Assembly (NCBI GenBank): GCA_009837395.1
Contig: VXTP01000043.1
Coordinates: 1-64,000, forward strand
Origin: Gemmatimonadota bacterium
Lineage (GTDB): Bacteria > JAAXHH01
DNA: 64,000 nt
Direction: 5' to 3'
The notes beneath the pieces were generated by a model. It worked only from the letters and a program-made list of their open reading frames with translations, had not been told where the DNA came from and did no database searches. Within the stretch, counting starts at the first letter, position 1. Each line of letters starts with the position of its first letter. The position numbers and the translations under genes were made by a program. This document shows positions 9,036 to 17,315 of the stretch, one piece after another.

Positions 9036-10067
9036 ATGAAAATCACCAAAATCAGCTTACATCAACCCGCGGGCCTGCTGCGCCTGGTGACCGACGAAGG
9101 GCTCGAGGGACACTGTACCGGGGTTACCGCCTCGGCCGTCGACGTTGATCTCGCAGCGCCCATCCTGGTGGGTACGAATCCCCTTGACCGTGAACGGACC
9201 TGGTGGGCCATGCGGGACCTGGACGAAGGACCGCCGCCAGCTTTTCGCGCCGGGATCGACGTCGCCCTGTGGGACCTTTCCGCGAAGATCGCCGGACGGC
9301 CGCTTTTCCGGCACCTGGGCGGGTTCAGGGACCGGGTTCCGGTCTGCCGGGCCAGCACGGCCGGAGGAGACTTGTCATGCGCTGCGGGTGCCTCCGCCCT
9401 GGAGATTGTCAAGGATGCGAAAGACGCGCAACAGGCCGGATTCAAAGCCTACCGATTCGGCGTGTCGGCAGATGAGAACGCCCTCGTCCTTCTGATACGC
9501 GAGATACGTGCCGCCGTGGGGCCGGATTTCCCGCTGATCCTCGACGGCCGGGCGTGGTACGTGGTCGACGAGGCCATACGGATCGGCAAAGCGCTCGACG
9601 AGGCGGACTTTTTCTACTTCGACCGGCCCCGTCCCCGCAACGACCACACGGGTGGCAAGCAGGTAGCCGACGAAATCGATACGCCGACCAGCGCGGAAGT
9701 GTGCAGCCCCATCGAGGCATCCCAGGTCATGACCCTTCAGTCGGCCGATCACATTCGGACCGGCGTATGCGGTGCAGGCGGGATCACGGACGTGTTGAAG
9801 GCGGCCCGCTGTGCGGAGGCGTTCGGTGCGTACTGCCACCTGGACGGTGCAGGGAACAGCGACGGCTTTGCCCATATTCAAGTCGCGGGCGTGCTCAGGA
9901 ATACGCCCTTTCTCGAGATGACGGACCAAGAGATCGCACCGCCGTTCGTCCTGAACCCGTTACAGATCGAAGATGGCTTCGTGCATTTGCCCGATCAGCC
10001 GGGCCTCGGCATAGAGATCGACCTGGACGCGGTCATGGACTTGACCTCGGAATTGATCGAAGCCTGA
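9036..10067 (+). CDS. Divergent enolase-superfamily protein (mandelate racemase/muconate lactonizing type)
   Basis: A 343-aa protein with the short N-terminal capping domain and TIM-barrel layout of this family. Metal-ligand positions read D in LILDGRAWY, D instead of the usual E in YFDRP, and E in TSAEVC. The KxK catalytic motif is not visible: the equivalent stretch is GFKAYRFG. A His in AYCHLDG could act as base. It resembles acid-sugar dehydratase relatives but has unusual catalytic residues, so reaction and substrate are open. It sits between an M24 peptidase gene and a second enolase-superfamily gene. Confidence 0.75.
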   Translation: MKITKISLHQPAGLLRLVTDEGLEGHCTGVTASAVDVDLAAPILVGTNPLDRERTWWAMRDLDEGPPPAFRAGIDVALWDLSAKIAGRPLFRHLGGFRDRVPVCRASTAGGDLSCAAGASALEIVKDAKDAQQAGFKAYRFGVSADENALVLLIREIRAAVGPDFPLILDGRAWYVVDEAIRIGKALDEADFFYFDRPRPRNDHTGGKQVADEIDTPTSAEVCSPIEASQVMTLQSADHIRTGVCGAGGITDVLKAARCAEAFGAYCHLDGAGNSDGFAHIQVAGVLRNTPFLEMTDQEIAPPFVLNPLQIEDGFVHLPDQPGLGIEIDLDAVMDLTSELIEA

Positions 10068-10140
10068 AACCGGAGCGCGGCCGTCACAATGAACGACGCG
10101 GCCGCCTGAAACGGCACGGCCAACAGAACAAGGAAACCCC

Positions 10141-11331
10141 ATGCAGATCCGGGACGTCAAGTGCTACGTGCTGAAGGATGAACCCGAAATCCGCCGCGAG
10201 AACAGCGCGGACCGGGGCAGCATGGCGCCTGTGCCGCCGGGCATCTCCGGGCTGTTCACCCATGACCAGGGATTCGGCGCCGGCGCGCCCGACGGATACG
10301 CCTTCACCGGGGACGGCCCCGAACCTAAGTACCGACTGGTGATCCGTCTCGTGACGGACGGCGATCTGGACGCCTATGCCGACTACGGCACGGGTTACGA
10401 TCCACGGGAACTGGAATGGCAGGGCCGCCAGTTCCTTGCCCGCTACGCCCACATGCTCATCGGTGTGGACGCCTTCGACCGGGAATACGTGTGGCAGCGG
10501 TTCTGGATGGCTCAGCGCTTCATGTACACGGGAAGAGGCTTGCTGGATACGGTCGACCGGATGCTATGGGACCTTGCGAGCCGGAGCGCCCGCCTGCCCA
10601 TCTACAAGCTGCTTGGTGCATGCCGGGAGAGCGTGCCCGCCTACTGCAACGTGGGCGGACGCACCATCGACGACCTGGTGGCAAACGCGGTGCAGCGCGT
10701 GGAAGAAGAGGGATTCATCGGCTGCAAGGACCATTCCTACCGGGGCGTGAAGACCAACGGGGAAATGGCCGAGAAACTGCGTGAGGCCCTCGGCGGCGAC
10801 ATCATGCTCTTTCACGATCCCGTCGAGTCGTACACCTACGAAGAAGCCGTGAAGATCGGGCGCATCATGGAGAAGTGCAGTTACCGGTGGATCGAAGAGC
10901 CTTTGCAGGACTACGACATACTTGGACTGAAAAAACTGTGCGCCACCCTCGACCTCCCGGTTCTGACCCTGGAATGGATCGGCGCAATCGGTGGGCAGCC
11001 GTACAACACGGCGCCGTACCTGGCCATGCAGGCCGCCGATATCGTCCGGCAGCGGGGCATCGGCATCACCGGTCAGATCAAACAGGCCCAGTTGGCCGAA
11101 AGCTTCGGCGTGGAGGTGCACGGCGGGGATCCCCACGTCATCCTGGCCATCGGGAACGACCCCGTCTTCGAGGCCTTCATGGGGTTGCAGCCGCGTCCCC
11201 CCGACGAGGAGCTCGATTGCCGGGGCACACTCGTCGTGGAAGATGGCGCCATGTCCATCGCGTGGAGCGACCGTCCCGCGCCTGAACCGGACTGGGACGA
11301 AATGGCGCGGAGCGCGGTAGCGGTGATCTGA
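10141..11331 (+). CDS. Enolase-superfamily acid-sugar dehydratase-like protein
   Basis: A 396-aa mandelate racemase/muconate lactonizing family member with a full set of metal ligands: D in FHDPVE, E in WIEEPL and E in TLEWIG. A His follows in VEVHGGDPH. The family abstracts an alpha-proton from a carboxylate; the second-strand region GCKDHSYRG has K and H where acid/base residues sit. It lies 73 bp after the divergent paralog, suggesting related steps in sugar-acid catabolism. The specific substrate cannot be read from the sequence. Confidence 0.82.
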   Translation: MQIRDVKCYVLKDEPEIRRENSADRGSMAPVPPGISGLFTHDQGFGAGAPDGYAFTGDGPEPKYRLVIRLVTDGDLDAYADYGTGYDPRELEWQGRQFLARYAHMLIGVDAFDREYVWQRFWMAQRFMYTGRGLLDTVDRMLWDLASRSARLPIYKLLGACRESVPAYCNVGGRTIDDLVANAVQRVEEEGFIGCKDHSYRGVKTNGEMAEKLREALGGDIMLFHDPVESYTYEEAVKIGRIMEKCSYRWIEEPLQDYDILGLKKLCATLDLPVLTLEWIGAIGGQPYNTAPYLAMQAADIVRQRGIGITGQIKQAQLAESFGVEVHGGDPHVILAIGNDPVFEAFMGLQPRPPDEELDCRGTLVVEDGAMSIAWSDRPAPEPDWDEMARSAVAVI

Positions 11332-11352
11332 AATTTGACGCCGGAAGAATGC

Positions 11353-11381
11353 TTGACAGCATATTTTGCTATCATTAGTTT
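11353..11381 (+). promoter_or_regulatory. Promoter and inverted-repeat operator of the toxin-antitoxin pair
   Basis: TTGACA at 11353-11358 is followed after 17 bp by TAGTTT. Inside it lies an inverted repeat, TGACAGCA (11354-11361) and TGCTATCA (11367-11374), separated by 5 bp with one mismatch. From memory, TGCTATCA/TGATAGCA are the half-sites bound by gonococcal FitAB. The site covers the -35 and spacer, fitting autorepression by the encoded antitoxin-toxin complex. Confidence 0.55.
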
Positions 11382-11414
11382 TCTGGTGTCAACCAGACAG
11401 AAAAGGAGGCCGCG

Positions 11415-11672
11415 ATGAGTACCACTGTCACTGTCCGCGGCATTGATCCGGCGGACAAAGCCTGGCTCAAAAGAGAAGCGCGTCAGGTAGGCGTATCAAT
11501 GGAAGAGTTTGTCCGGCATCTGATCCGTGAGAAGCGTGCAAAGGCCGAACTCCGCGCATCGCCTTCTGAGTCTTTCAAGCGGTATTTTGGACCTGAACAC
11601 GGAGTCGAGCTACCGGAGTCCGGGCACTACGCATACCGTAGGGTCAAGTTCGCAGATGAGCGTGAGACGTGA
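11415..11672 (+). CDS. FitA/VapB-type ribbon-helix-helix antitoxin
   Basis: An 85-aa protein with the FitA-like pattern: an N-terminal strand (TTVTVRGID), then two helices (ADKAWLKREARQVG and SMEEFVRHLIREK) typical of ribbon-helix-helix DNA binding. The C-terminal half would wrap and inhibit the toxin. It has a strong ribosome site (AGGAGG at 11404-11409) and its TGA overlaps the GTG start of the PIN toxin by 4 nt. It probably binds the inverted repeat in its own promoter. Confidence 0.85.
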   Translation: MSTTVTVRGIDPADKAWLKREARQVGVSMEEFVRHLIREKRAKAELRASPSESFKRYFGPEHGVELPESGHYAYRRVKFADERET

Positions 11673-12112
11673 ACGCTCCTGTTTCCTGGCTTCTCGATGC
11701 GAATGTCATTTCAGAAATGATGCGCCCGCATCCGGAACCGCGGGTCGCTGCGTTTCTGGATGGGATCGCCGACCAGGGGATTGGTCTCGCATCCATTACG
11801 GTCTGGGAAATCCTCAACGGCATTGGCCTTCTCGATACCGGACGGAGACGTGACACCCTCGCCGATCGATTCCAAAACCTGCTCGATGACCTCTTTGAGG
11901 ATCGTATATTCGATTGGACCTTGAACGACGCGCGAGAGTGCGCCCGCATTATGGAAGCTAAGCGGCGTCGGGGCGAGGCGCTTGAGTACCATCTGCCGGA
12001 CGCTTTTCTCGCGGCGACGGCGGCCCGACGCGGCCTCACCATTGTCACGCGAAATACAAGTGAGTTCCGCAATACCGGTGTTGAAGTTGTCAACCCCTGG
12101 ACTAATGGATGA
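11669..12112 (+). CDS. FitB/VapC-type PIN-domain toxin ribonuclease
   Basis: A 147-aa PIN-domain endoribonuclease, the toxin of a type II system. Acidic active-site residues are visible at D10 (WLLDANVISE), E47 (TVWEIL) and the Asp in YHLPDAFLAA, followed by the conserved TRNTSEF. The GTG start overlaps the antitoxin stop (GTGA), typical of coupled toxin-antitoxin pairs. The protein is full length with all key residues, so it should be active. The C-terminal pattern is closer to FitB than to short VapC proteins. Confidence 0.88.
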   Translation: MNAPVSWLLDANVISEMMRPHPEPRVAAFLDGIADQGIGLASITVWEILNGIGLLDTGRRRDTLADRFQNLLDDLFEDRIFDWTLNDARECARIMEAKRRRGEALEYHLPDAFLAATAARRGLTIVTRNTSEFRNTGVEVVNPWTNG

Positions 12113-12177
12113 CGGTCGGATTCACTCGTCCGATCGTGAGGGAAGAATAACACGATCAACCTACACACGGAGCGTAC

Positions 12178-13164
12178 ATGCCTGAAACCATTCGATGGGG
12201 CATTCTCGGAACCGGAAAGATCGCCCACAAGTTCGCCGAAGCGCTCGCGGTCGTTCCGGATGCCGAGTTGTCGGCCGTCGGGTCCCGGGCACAGGGGACG
12301 GCGGACGCTTTCGGAGACGAGTTCGCGATACCCCGAAGACACCCGTCCTACGCGTCCCTGGCGGAAGACCCGGAGGTCGGCGCGATCTATGTGTCCACCC
12401 CGCACCCCATGCACTGCCGGGACACGCTGCTTTGCCTGAACGCGGACAAGCCTGTCCTCTGCGAGAAACCCTTCGCCCTCAACGCATCGGAAGCGGAAGC
12501 CATGATCCGGTGCGCGCGGCAGCGGGGTCTGTTCCTCATGGAGGCCATGTGGACGCGATTCCTGCCGGCCATCGCGCAGGTACGACAGTGGCTCTCCGAT
12601 GGCGCCATCGGCGAAGTACGGAACATGATGACCGACTTCGGATTCCGCGCGGAGTTCAACCCGGAGGGCCGCCTGCTGAATCCCGAACTGGGCGGGGGCG
12701 CCCTCCTGGACATCGGTGTATACATTGTATCTATGGCTTCGATGGTCTACGGTAAGCAACCGGACCGGGTCGCTGCGCTGGCGGACATTGGCGCAACGGG
12801 GGTCGATGAGCAGACCACCATGGCCTTCCGTTACGACTCGGGCGCAATGGCCGCGCTGACCTGCGCCGTCCGGACCAGCACGCCCGGCGCCGTGTCCATC
12901 CACGGGACGCAGGGCAACATCCGCATCCCGTCTGCATTCAATGACACCTATACCGCAACGCTGAACCCGGACGGCGAGGAACCGGTATCGGTGGAGCCGC
13001 CGCGCGTGGAGAACGGATTCAAATACGAGATCGAGGAAGCGGGGCGTTGCCTCCGGGAAGGGTTGCTCGAGAGTCCCGCGCTCCCCCTGGACGAGACCCT
13101 GGCCATCATGAGGACGCTGGACACCGTCCGGGCCGGGATCGGGTTGAAGTATCCGATGGAATGA
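12178..13164 (+). CDS. Gfo/Idh/MocA family NAD(P)-dependent oxidoreductase
   Basis: A 328-aa cytoplasmic dehydrogenase acting on sugars, cyclitols or related diols. The N-terminal Rossmann motif is WGILGTGKIAHKF (residues 7-19), and the family EKP motif has K97 in LCEKPFALN. MEAMWTRFLP is typical of the dihydrodiol dehydrogenase branch, and GGALLDIGVY lines the active site. The C-terminal half is the expected alpha/beta dimerisation domain. It starts 65 bp after the toxin gene. Substrate unknown. Confidence 0.88.
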   Translation: MPETIRWGILGTGKIAHKFAEALAVVPDAELSAVGSRAQGTADAFGDEFAIPRRHPSYASLAEDPEVGAIYVSTPHPMHCRDTLLCLNADKPVLCEKPFALNASEAEAMIRCARQRGLFLMEAMWTRFLPAIAQVRQWLSDGAIGEVRNMMTDFGFRAEFNPEGRLLNPELGGGALLDIGVYIVSMASMVYGKQPDRVAALADIGATGVDEQTTMAFRYDSGAMAALTCAVRTSTPGAVSIHGTQGNIRIPSAFNDTYTATLNPDGEEPVSVEPPRVENGFKYEIEEAGRCLREGLLESPALPLDETLAIMRTLDTVRAGIGLKYPME

Positions 13165-13199
13165 TGGTTTTTGGTGATGGTGCCGGAAATATCGTAAAC

Positions 13200-13221
13200 C
13201 CGGACCAGACCAGACCAGACC
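13200..13221. repeat. Short CCAGA-type tandem repeat
   Basis: The spacer after the Gfo/Idh gene contains three successive copies of a 5-bp ACCAG/CCAGA unit. It is one of many small tandem duplications in this window. Confidence 0.5.
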
Positions 13222-13299
13222 GGGCCAACCCAGACCGCGGCACACTACACCAGAACGTGTTTTGTAATCACTGAATATAGCGAATTTAAAGGAGTATTC

Positions 13300-14277
13300 A
13301 TGGAGTACGGCAACATCGCGAACGTCGACAAGCCCGTATCGCGCCTTGTACAGGGCACGATCATGCTGAGTCCCGCCGAAGAGGAATACAGCTTCGACCT
13401 GCTGGACAAGGTGTACGACGCCGGGATCAACACCTTCGACAGCGCCCACCTTTACGGCGGCGGTGAATGCGAACGCATGTTGGGCCGGTGGATCGAGGAC
13501 CGGGGCCTGCGCAACGAAGTGGTCATTCTCACCAAGTGCTGCCATATGAACGCGGACCGGGCCCGTGTGACGCCCTATGACATCTCCTCGGACCTGCACG
13601 ACTCCCTGGCCCGGCTTAAAACGAATTACGTGGACCTCTACCTCCTGCATCGCGACGACGTAAGGGTTCCTGTCGCACCGATTATAGACAGGCTCAATCA
13701 GTACATCAGCGCGGGCAATCTGGGCGTGATCGGCGGATCCAACTGGACCCATGACCGCATCGAAAGGGCGAACCTGTACGCCGCCACCAGCGGACAACAG
13801 CCCTTCACCGTGAGCAGTCCGAATTTCAGCCTGGCAGAACAGGCCGAACCGCCCTGGAGAGGTTGTATCAGCATCAGTGGTAAAGACGGAGCCGACGCAC
13901 GGTCGTGGTACCAGGAAAACCAGATGCCGCTGTTTACCTGGTCCAGTATCGCCAGCGGGTTCTTTTCCGGTCGGGTAAACCGCGATAATTACGAAACGCT
14001 GGCCGAACAGGGCCTCTTCGACGAGAGTTCCGTTCGGGCCTACTGCACAGACGACAACTTCGACCGGCTGGACCGGGTCGAGGAACTGGCCAGCGAAAAA
14101 GGCCTGTCCATTCCTCAGGTCGCACTGGCCTACGTGCTCAGCCAATCGCTCAACATCTACGCCCTGGTCGGCGCCCGAAACGGCGATGAGATCAGGGCCA
14201 ACCTGCAGGCGCTTCAAACGAAGCTGACGGCCGAAGAAATGGCGTGGCTGAACCTGGAACGGGCGGCGCGGTCCTGA
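13300..14277 (+). CDS. Aldo/keto reductase
   Basis: A 325-aa NAD(P)H-dependent (beta/alpha)8 oxidoreductase. The catalytic tetrad is complete: D47 and Y52 in FDSAHLYGG, K79 in LTKC and H117 in LLHRDD. The cofactor-binding end (ALVGARNGDEI) is also recognisable. An AAAGGAG ribosome site sits ~9 nt upstream of the ATG. It is followed 16 bp later by a peptide-binding protein gene on the same strand. Its neighbours suggest sugar or polyol metabolism, but the substrate is not identifiable. Confidence 0.88.
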   Translation: MEYGNIANVDKPVSRLVQGTIMLSPAEEEYSFDLLDKVYDAGINTFDSAHLYGGGECERMLGRWIEDRGLRNEVVILTKCCHMNADRARVTPYDISSDLHDSLARLKTNYVDLYLLHRDDVRVPVAPIIDRLNQYISAGNLGVIGGSNWTHDRIERANLYAATSGQQPFTVSSPNFSLAEQAEPPWRGCISISGKDGADARSWYQENQMPLFTWSSIASGFFSGRVNRDNYETLAEQGLFDESSVRAYCTDDNFDRLDRVEELASEKGLSIPQVALAYVLSQSLNIYALVGARNGDEIRANLQALQTKLTAEEMAWLNLERAARS

Positions 14278-14293
14278 CGCGAGGAATACCTCA

Positions 14294-15955
14294 ATGAGAC
14301 CTGCAGCTTTATTGACCGCAGTGCTGGGCCTTGCTGTGCTCGGGCTTACGGTATACACCGGAATCCCGGAGGCCCAGGTGCGCAACGCCGTCGGTCGAGT
14401 CATGCCCGCGGACGCGGCACCGCTCGACCGGCAGGTCTTCCGCTTTCTGAATGACGAGCCGACCAACCTGGACATCGGCGTGGCCATCTACGAGGTGGGC
14501 GGCGTTGTCTTCCTCTTCGAGCGCCTCACCATGCTGGACCACAACAACCGCGTGATCCCGGGCGCGGCTACCCGATGGACGGCCAACGAGGACCAGACGA
14601 AGTGGACCTTCCACATGCGTCCCGGCGCCCGGTGGAGCGACGGCCGGCCGGTCACCGCCCACGACTTCGAATACAGCTACAAGCGCATGCTGGATCCCGC
14701 GTCGGGCAGCGGCTACGCGTTTTTCTACTACAATATCAAGGGCGCCCGGGCGTTCAATACCGGGCAGACCGACGACCCGGACGCGGTCGGCGTGTACGCG
14801 GTGGACGACATGACCCTCGTGATCGAAACCGACGGACCCTGCCCGTACCTGCCCATGATCGCCGCCTTCTTTACGTCGATCCCGGTTCCGCGCTGGCAGG
14901 TCGAACGGTTCGGCCCCCGCTGGGCGTCGGACGAGAACGTCGTCAGTAATTCGTCCTACAAGGTGGAGAACTGGCGCATCGGCGAGCGTCTCACCATGTC
15001 CCTCGATCCCTATTACAACGGTCCGATCAAGGGGTATTTGTCCGAGATCCATTCCATGTTCAGAAGCCGGATAAGCACCGGACTGCTTTCCTACGAGAAC
15101 GACGAGCTGGACCTGGTGCAGATCGACGTGCGCGACTTAAGCCGGATCGAGGAAGACCCCGAGCTGAGCGCGGAATTGCACAAGTACATGGACTTCAACG
15201 CGCTTTACCTGTTCTTCCGGACGCGCGAAAGCGTATTCAGCGACCACCGGGTGCGTAAGGCCATCAGCCACGCCATAGATCGTGACGCGCTCTGCAATAT
15301 CGTGCTGCGGGGTACGGCCCTGCCGGCGTACACCATGCTGCCGCCGGGTTTTCCGGGTTACTCGGGCGACGAACTCAAAGACGTCCAGCGGTACGATCCC
15401 GAACTGGCGCGCAGTCTCCTGGCCGAGGCAGGGTATCCGGGCGGCCGGGGATTCCCCTCCGTGGACATCTGGCTACGCAACGATCCCAACCGCATCATGG
15501 CCGCCGAGGCCGTCTCGGGCATGCTGTCCAACAACCTGGGCCTCAGCGTAGGCGTCCGGAACATGGAGCCCCGGGTCTACAGCGAGGCCATGGCCCAGTA
15601 CCGGATCGACCTCAGCCTGATCCCCTTCCAGTACGATTTCCCCGATCCCCACAACCTCCTCGGCATGGTCTGGCACTCCCAGCCCGTGGGCGCGGGCCGC
15701 CACGACTGGATGAACACGGAGTTCGACCGCCTGGTCGACGACGCGGCAAGGGAGACCAACGAGGAACGACGGTTCGAGATGTACAACGAGGCGGAACGGA
15801 TCCTGGTCGAGGACGTAGGCGGCGTCTTCCTCTACCACGACTACTTCCTGCAGCTCCGCAAACCCTGGCTGGCGGGCTGGAAAAAGGACTCCACGGACCA
15901 GGAACCCTTCTTCATCGACAATTCCACGATTACGGATCTGTATATACGGCGGTAG
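14294..15955 (+). CDS. Family 5 solute-binding protein of a peptide/oligosaccharide ABC importer
   Basis: A 553-aa extracytoplasmic binding protein of the OppA/DppA type (SBP family 5). It starts with a hydrophobic segment (residues 4-21) acting as signal or anchor. Typical motifs are WTFHMRPGARWSDGRPVTAHDFEYSYKR-like residues 90-115, HAIDRDAL and LLAEAGYP. No permease or ATPase gene is nearby, so it is an orphan. It closely resembles the second family 5 protein at 25770. OppA-type proteins can also carry sugars or siderophores, so ligand is open. Confidence 0.88.
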   Translation: MRPAALLTAVLGLAVLGLTVYTGIPEAQVRNAVGRVMPADAAPLDRQVFRFLNDEPTNLDIGVAIYEVGGVVFLFERLTMLDHNNRVIPGAATRWTANEDQTKWTFHMRPGARWSDGRPVTAHDFEYSYKRMLDPASGSGYAFFYYNIKGARAFNTGQTDDPDAVGVYAVDDMTLVIETDGPCPYLPMIAAFFTSIPVPRWQVERFGPRWASDENVVSNSSYKVENWRIGERLTMSLDPYYNGPIKGYLSEIHSMFRSRISTGLLSYENDELDLVQIDVRDLSRIEEDPELSAELHKYMDFNALYLFFRTRESVFSDHRVRKAISHAIDRDALCNIVLRGTALPAYTMLPPGFPGYSGDELKDVQRYDPELARSLLAEAGYPGGRGFPSVDIWLRNDPNRIMAAEAVSGMLSNNLGLSVGVRNMEPRVYSEAMAQYRIDLSLIPFQYDFPDPHNLLGMVWHSQPVGAGRHDWMNTEFDRLVDDAARETNEERRFEMYNEAERILVEDVGGVFLYHDYFLQLRKPWLAGWKKDSTDQEPFFIDNSTITDLYIRR

Positions 15956-16004
15956 GGGTACCTGAGCGCTTACAGCGGGGATCCAGGGAGCGGATACTGC
16001 TGGG

Positions 16005-17294
16005 TTATCCTACCCGCGCCAAATCCTCCCAGAAGCGCGGATAGGTCTTCCCCACCACATCCGGATCGAGGATGTTCAGGTTCCCCAGGCGGGTGCCCAG
16101 TACGCCGAAACTCATGGCCATGCGGTGGTCATGGTAGGTTTCGACGGAGATATCTACGGTGGCGTTCAGGGCGCCTGGCGGCAGTTCCCCAACCTCGATG
16201 GAGTCCGGACCGGTCTTCACTGCCACGCCGATCTTCCGCAACTCCGCCGCGGGACATTCGATCCGGTCGCACTCTTTCTGCTTCAACGTGCCGATGCCCG
16301 TTATCCGGGTCGTGCCCGGTATCAGTGGCGACAGGGCAATCAGGGTCAGCGCTGCGTCCGGTATATCCCCACATTCGATTTCGCCCGTTGTCGGCCGTAC
16401 GTGGCCATCCTCCGGTCCTTCAATGACCGTCTTTTTCTCGTCCATCCGGACATGGGCACCCAGGTTCTCGCAGATGGACAGGAAACGGATATCCCCTTGC
16501 CGGGAGTCGGATCCGAGGTTCTCAATGACCACCTTCCCGCCGTGCATCAGGGCGAGCGCCGCGAAATAGGAGCCGGCGGAGGCATCGCCTTCCACCGACC
16601 GGGGTCCTGAACGATACCGCTGTGGGGCGACCCGGAACTTGCGGTAGTCGTCGTTCTCCACGTCCACGCCGAACGTCCGCATTTCATTCAGCGTTATGTC
16701 GATATAAGGCCTGCTGACGAGTTCGCCTTCGACTTGTATCTCAAGGCCGTCGGGCAGTACCGGTGCGATCTGCAGCAGGGCGGAGAAGAACTGGCTGGAC
16801 ACATCGCCCTTCATCCGGACCGAGCGGTTGAACGTCCCGGGTCCTCGAATGGTCACGGGAAGGCAACCGTCATGGGCCGACTCGGATGCGCCTCCCATTT
16901 GCTCCAAAGCATCGAGCAGAGGAGCATTCGGCCTCTCGTTCAGGCTGCCCCGTCCGGCCATCCGGGTCTCGTCGGTCCTGAGGGCCGATAGGGCAATCAG
17001 GAAGCGAGCGGAAGTACCGCTGAGTCCGAGGTCAAGGCTTACCGGTCCTTCTGCGAACCGGCCGCCTGTTCCTTCCACGGTTATCCGTCTATAGTCGTCA
17101 CTCGCCTGGATAACAATCCCGAGTCCACCCAGGCAGTCCACCATTTCCCGGGTGTCGTCGCAGTCGCAGGGATCGTCGATCTCGGTCCTGCCCTCGGCCA
17201 GTGACGCGAGTACCAGGTTTCTGAGCGTAATGGATTTGCTTCCGGGCAGTACGATGCTATGATTAAGTTTATTACGAATCGTATTGATAATCAT
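16005..17294 (-). CDS. aroA: 3-phosphoshikimate 1-carboxyvinyltransferase (EPSP synthase)
   Basis: Sixth step of the shikimate pathway, joining shikimate-3-phosphate and PEP. The 429-aa protein has the class I layout: K20 in LPGSKSITLR, VSSQFFSALL, VEGDASAGSYFAA, IPDAALT (catalytic Asp), KECDR (Glu and Arg), TYHDHRMAMSFG and GKTYPRFWEDL. The glyphosate-site loop differs: DLGLSGTSARFL replaces the usual LGNAGTAMRPL, keeping the Gly, Thr and Arg but changing the Asn94 and Pro101 equivalents to Leu and Phe. It follows a PhyH gene by 21 bp on the same strand, so it is probably last in that operon. No other shikimate gene is present. Confidence 0.93.
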   Translation of the reverse strand: MIINTIRNKLNHSIVLPGSKSITLRNLVLASLAEGRTEIDDPCDCDDTREMVDCLGGLGIVIQASDDYRRITVEGTGGRFAEGPVSLDLGLSGTSARFLIALSALRTDETRMAGRGSLNERPNAPLLDALEQMGGASESAHDGCLPVTIRGPGTFNRSVRMKGDVSSQFFSALLQIAPVLPDGLEIQVEGELVSRPYIDITLNEMRTFGVDVENDDYRKFRVAPQRYRSGPRSVEGDASAGSYFAALALMHGGKVVIENLGSDSRQGDIRFLSICENLGAHVRMDEKKTVIEGPEDGHVRPTTGEIECGDIPDAALTLIALSPLIPGTTRITGIGTLKQKECDRIECPAAELRKIGVAVKTGPDSIEVGELPPGALNATVDISVETYHDHRMAMSFGVLGTRLGNLNILDPDVVGKTYPRFWEDLARVG

Positions 17295-17306
17295 TGTATT
17301 AATACG
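17280..17306. promoter_or_regulatory. AT-rich inverted repeat over the aroA start, Fur-box-like
   Basis: The sequence from CGTATT at 17280 to AATACG at 17306 forms an imperfect palindrome spanning the aroA ATG. Its core GATAATCATT matches the Fur consensus (about 14 of 19 positions by eye). It lies inside an operon, so it may only be a low-structure translation start. Confidence 0.25.
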
Positions 17307-17315
17307 AAAAAATAC

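Noticed and set aside
11644-14487. 947-codon open frame on the minus strand
   Set aside because: It is antisense to the PIN toxin, Gfo/Idh and aldo/keto reductase genes, all with intact motifs and ribosome sites; high GC makes long shadow frames common.
17280-17306. True Fur-regulated promoter at aroA
   Set aside because: The match is partial, lies over the start codon inside an apparent operon, and there are no iron genes; kept only as a low-confidence site.
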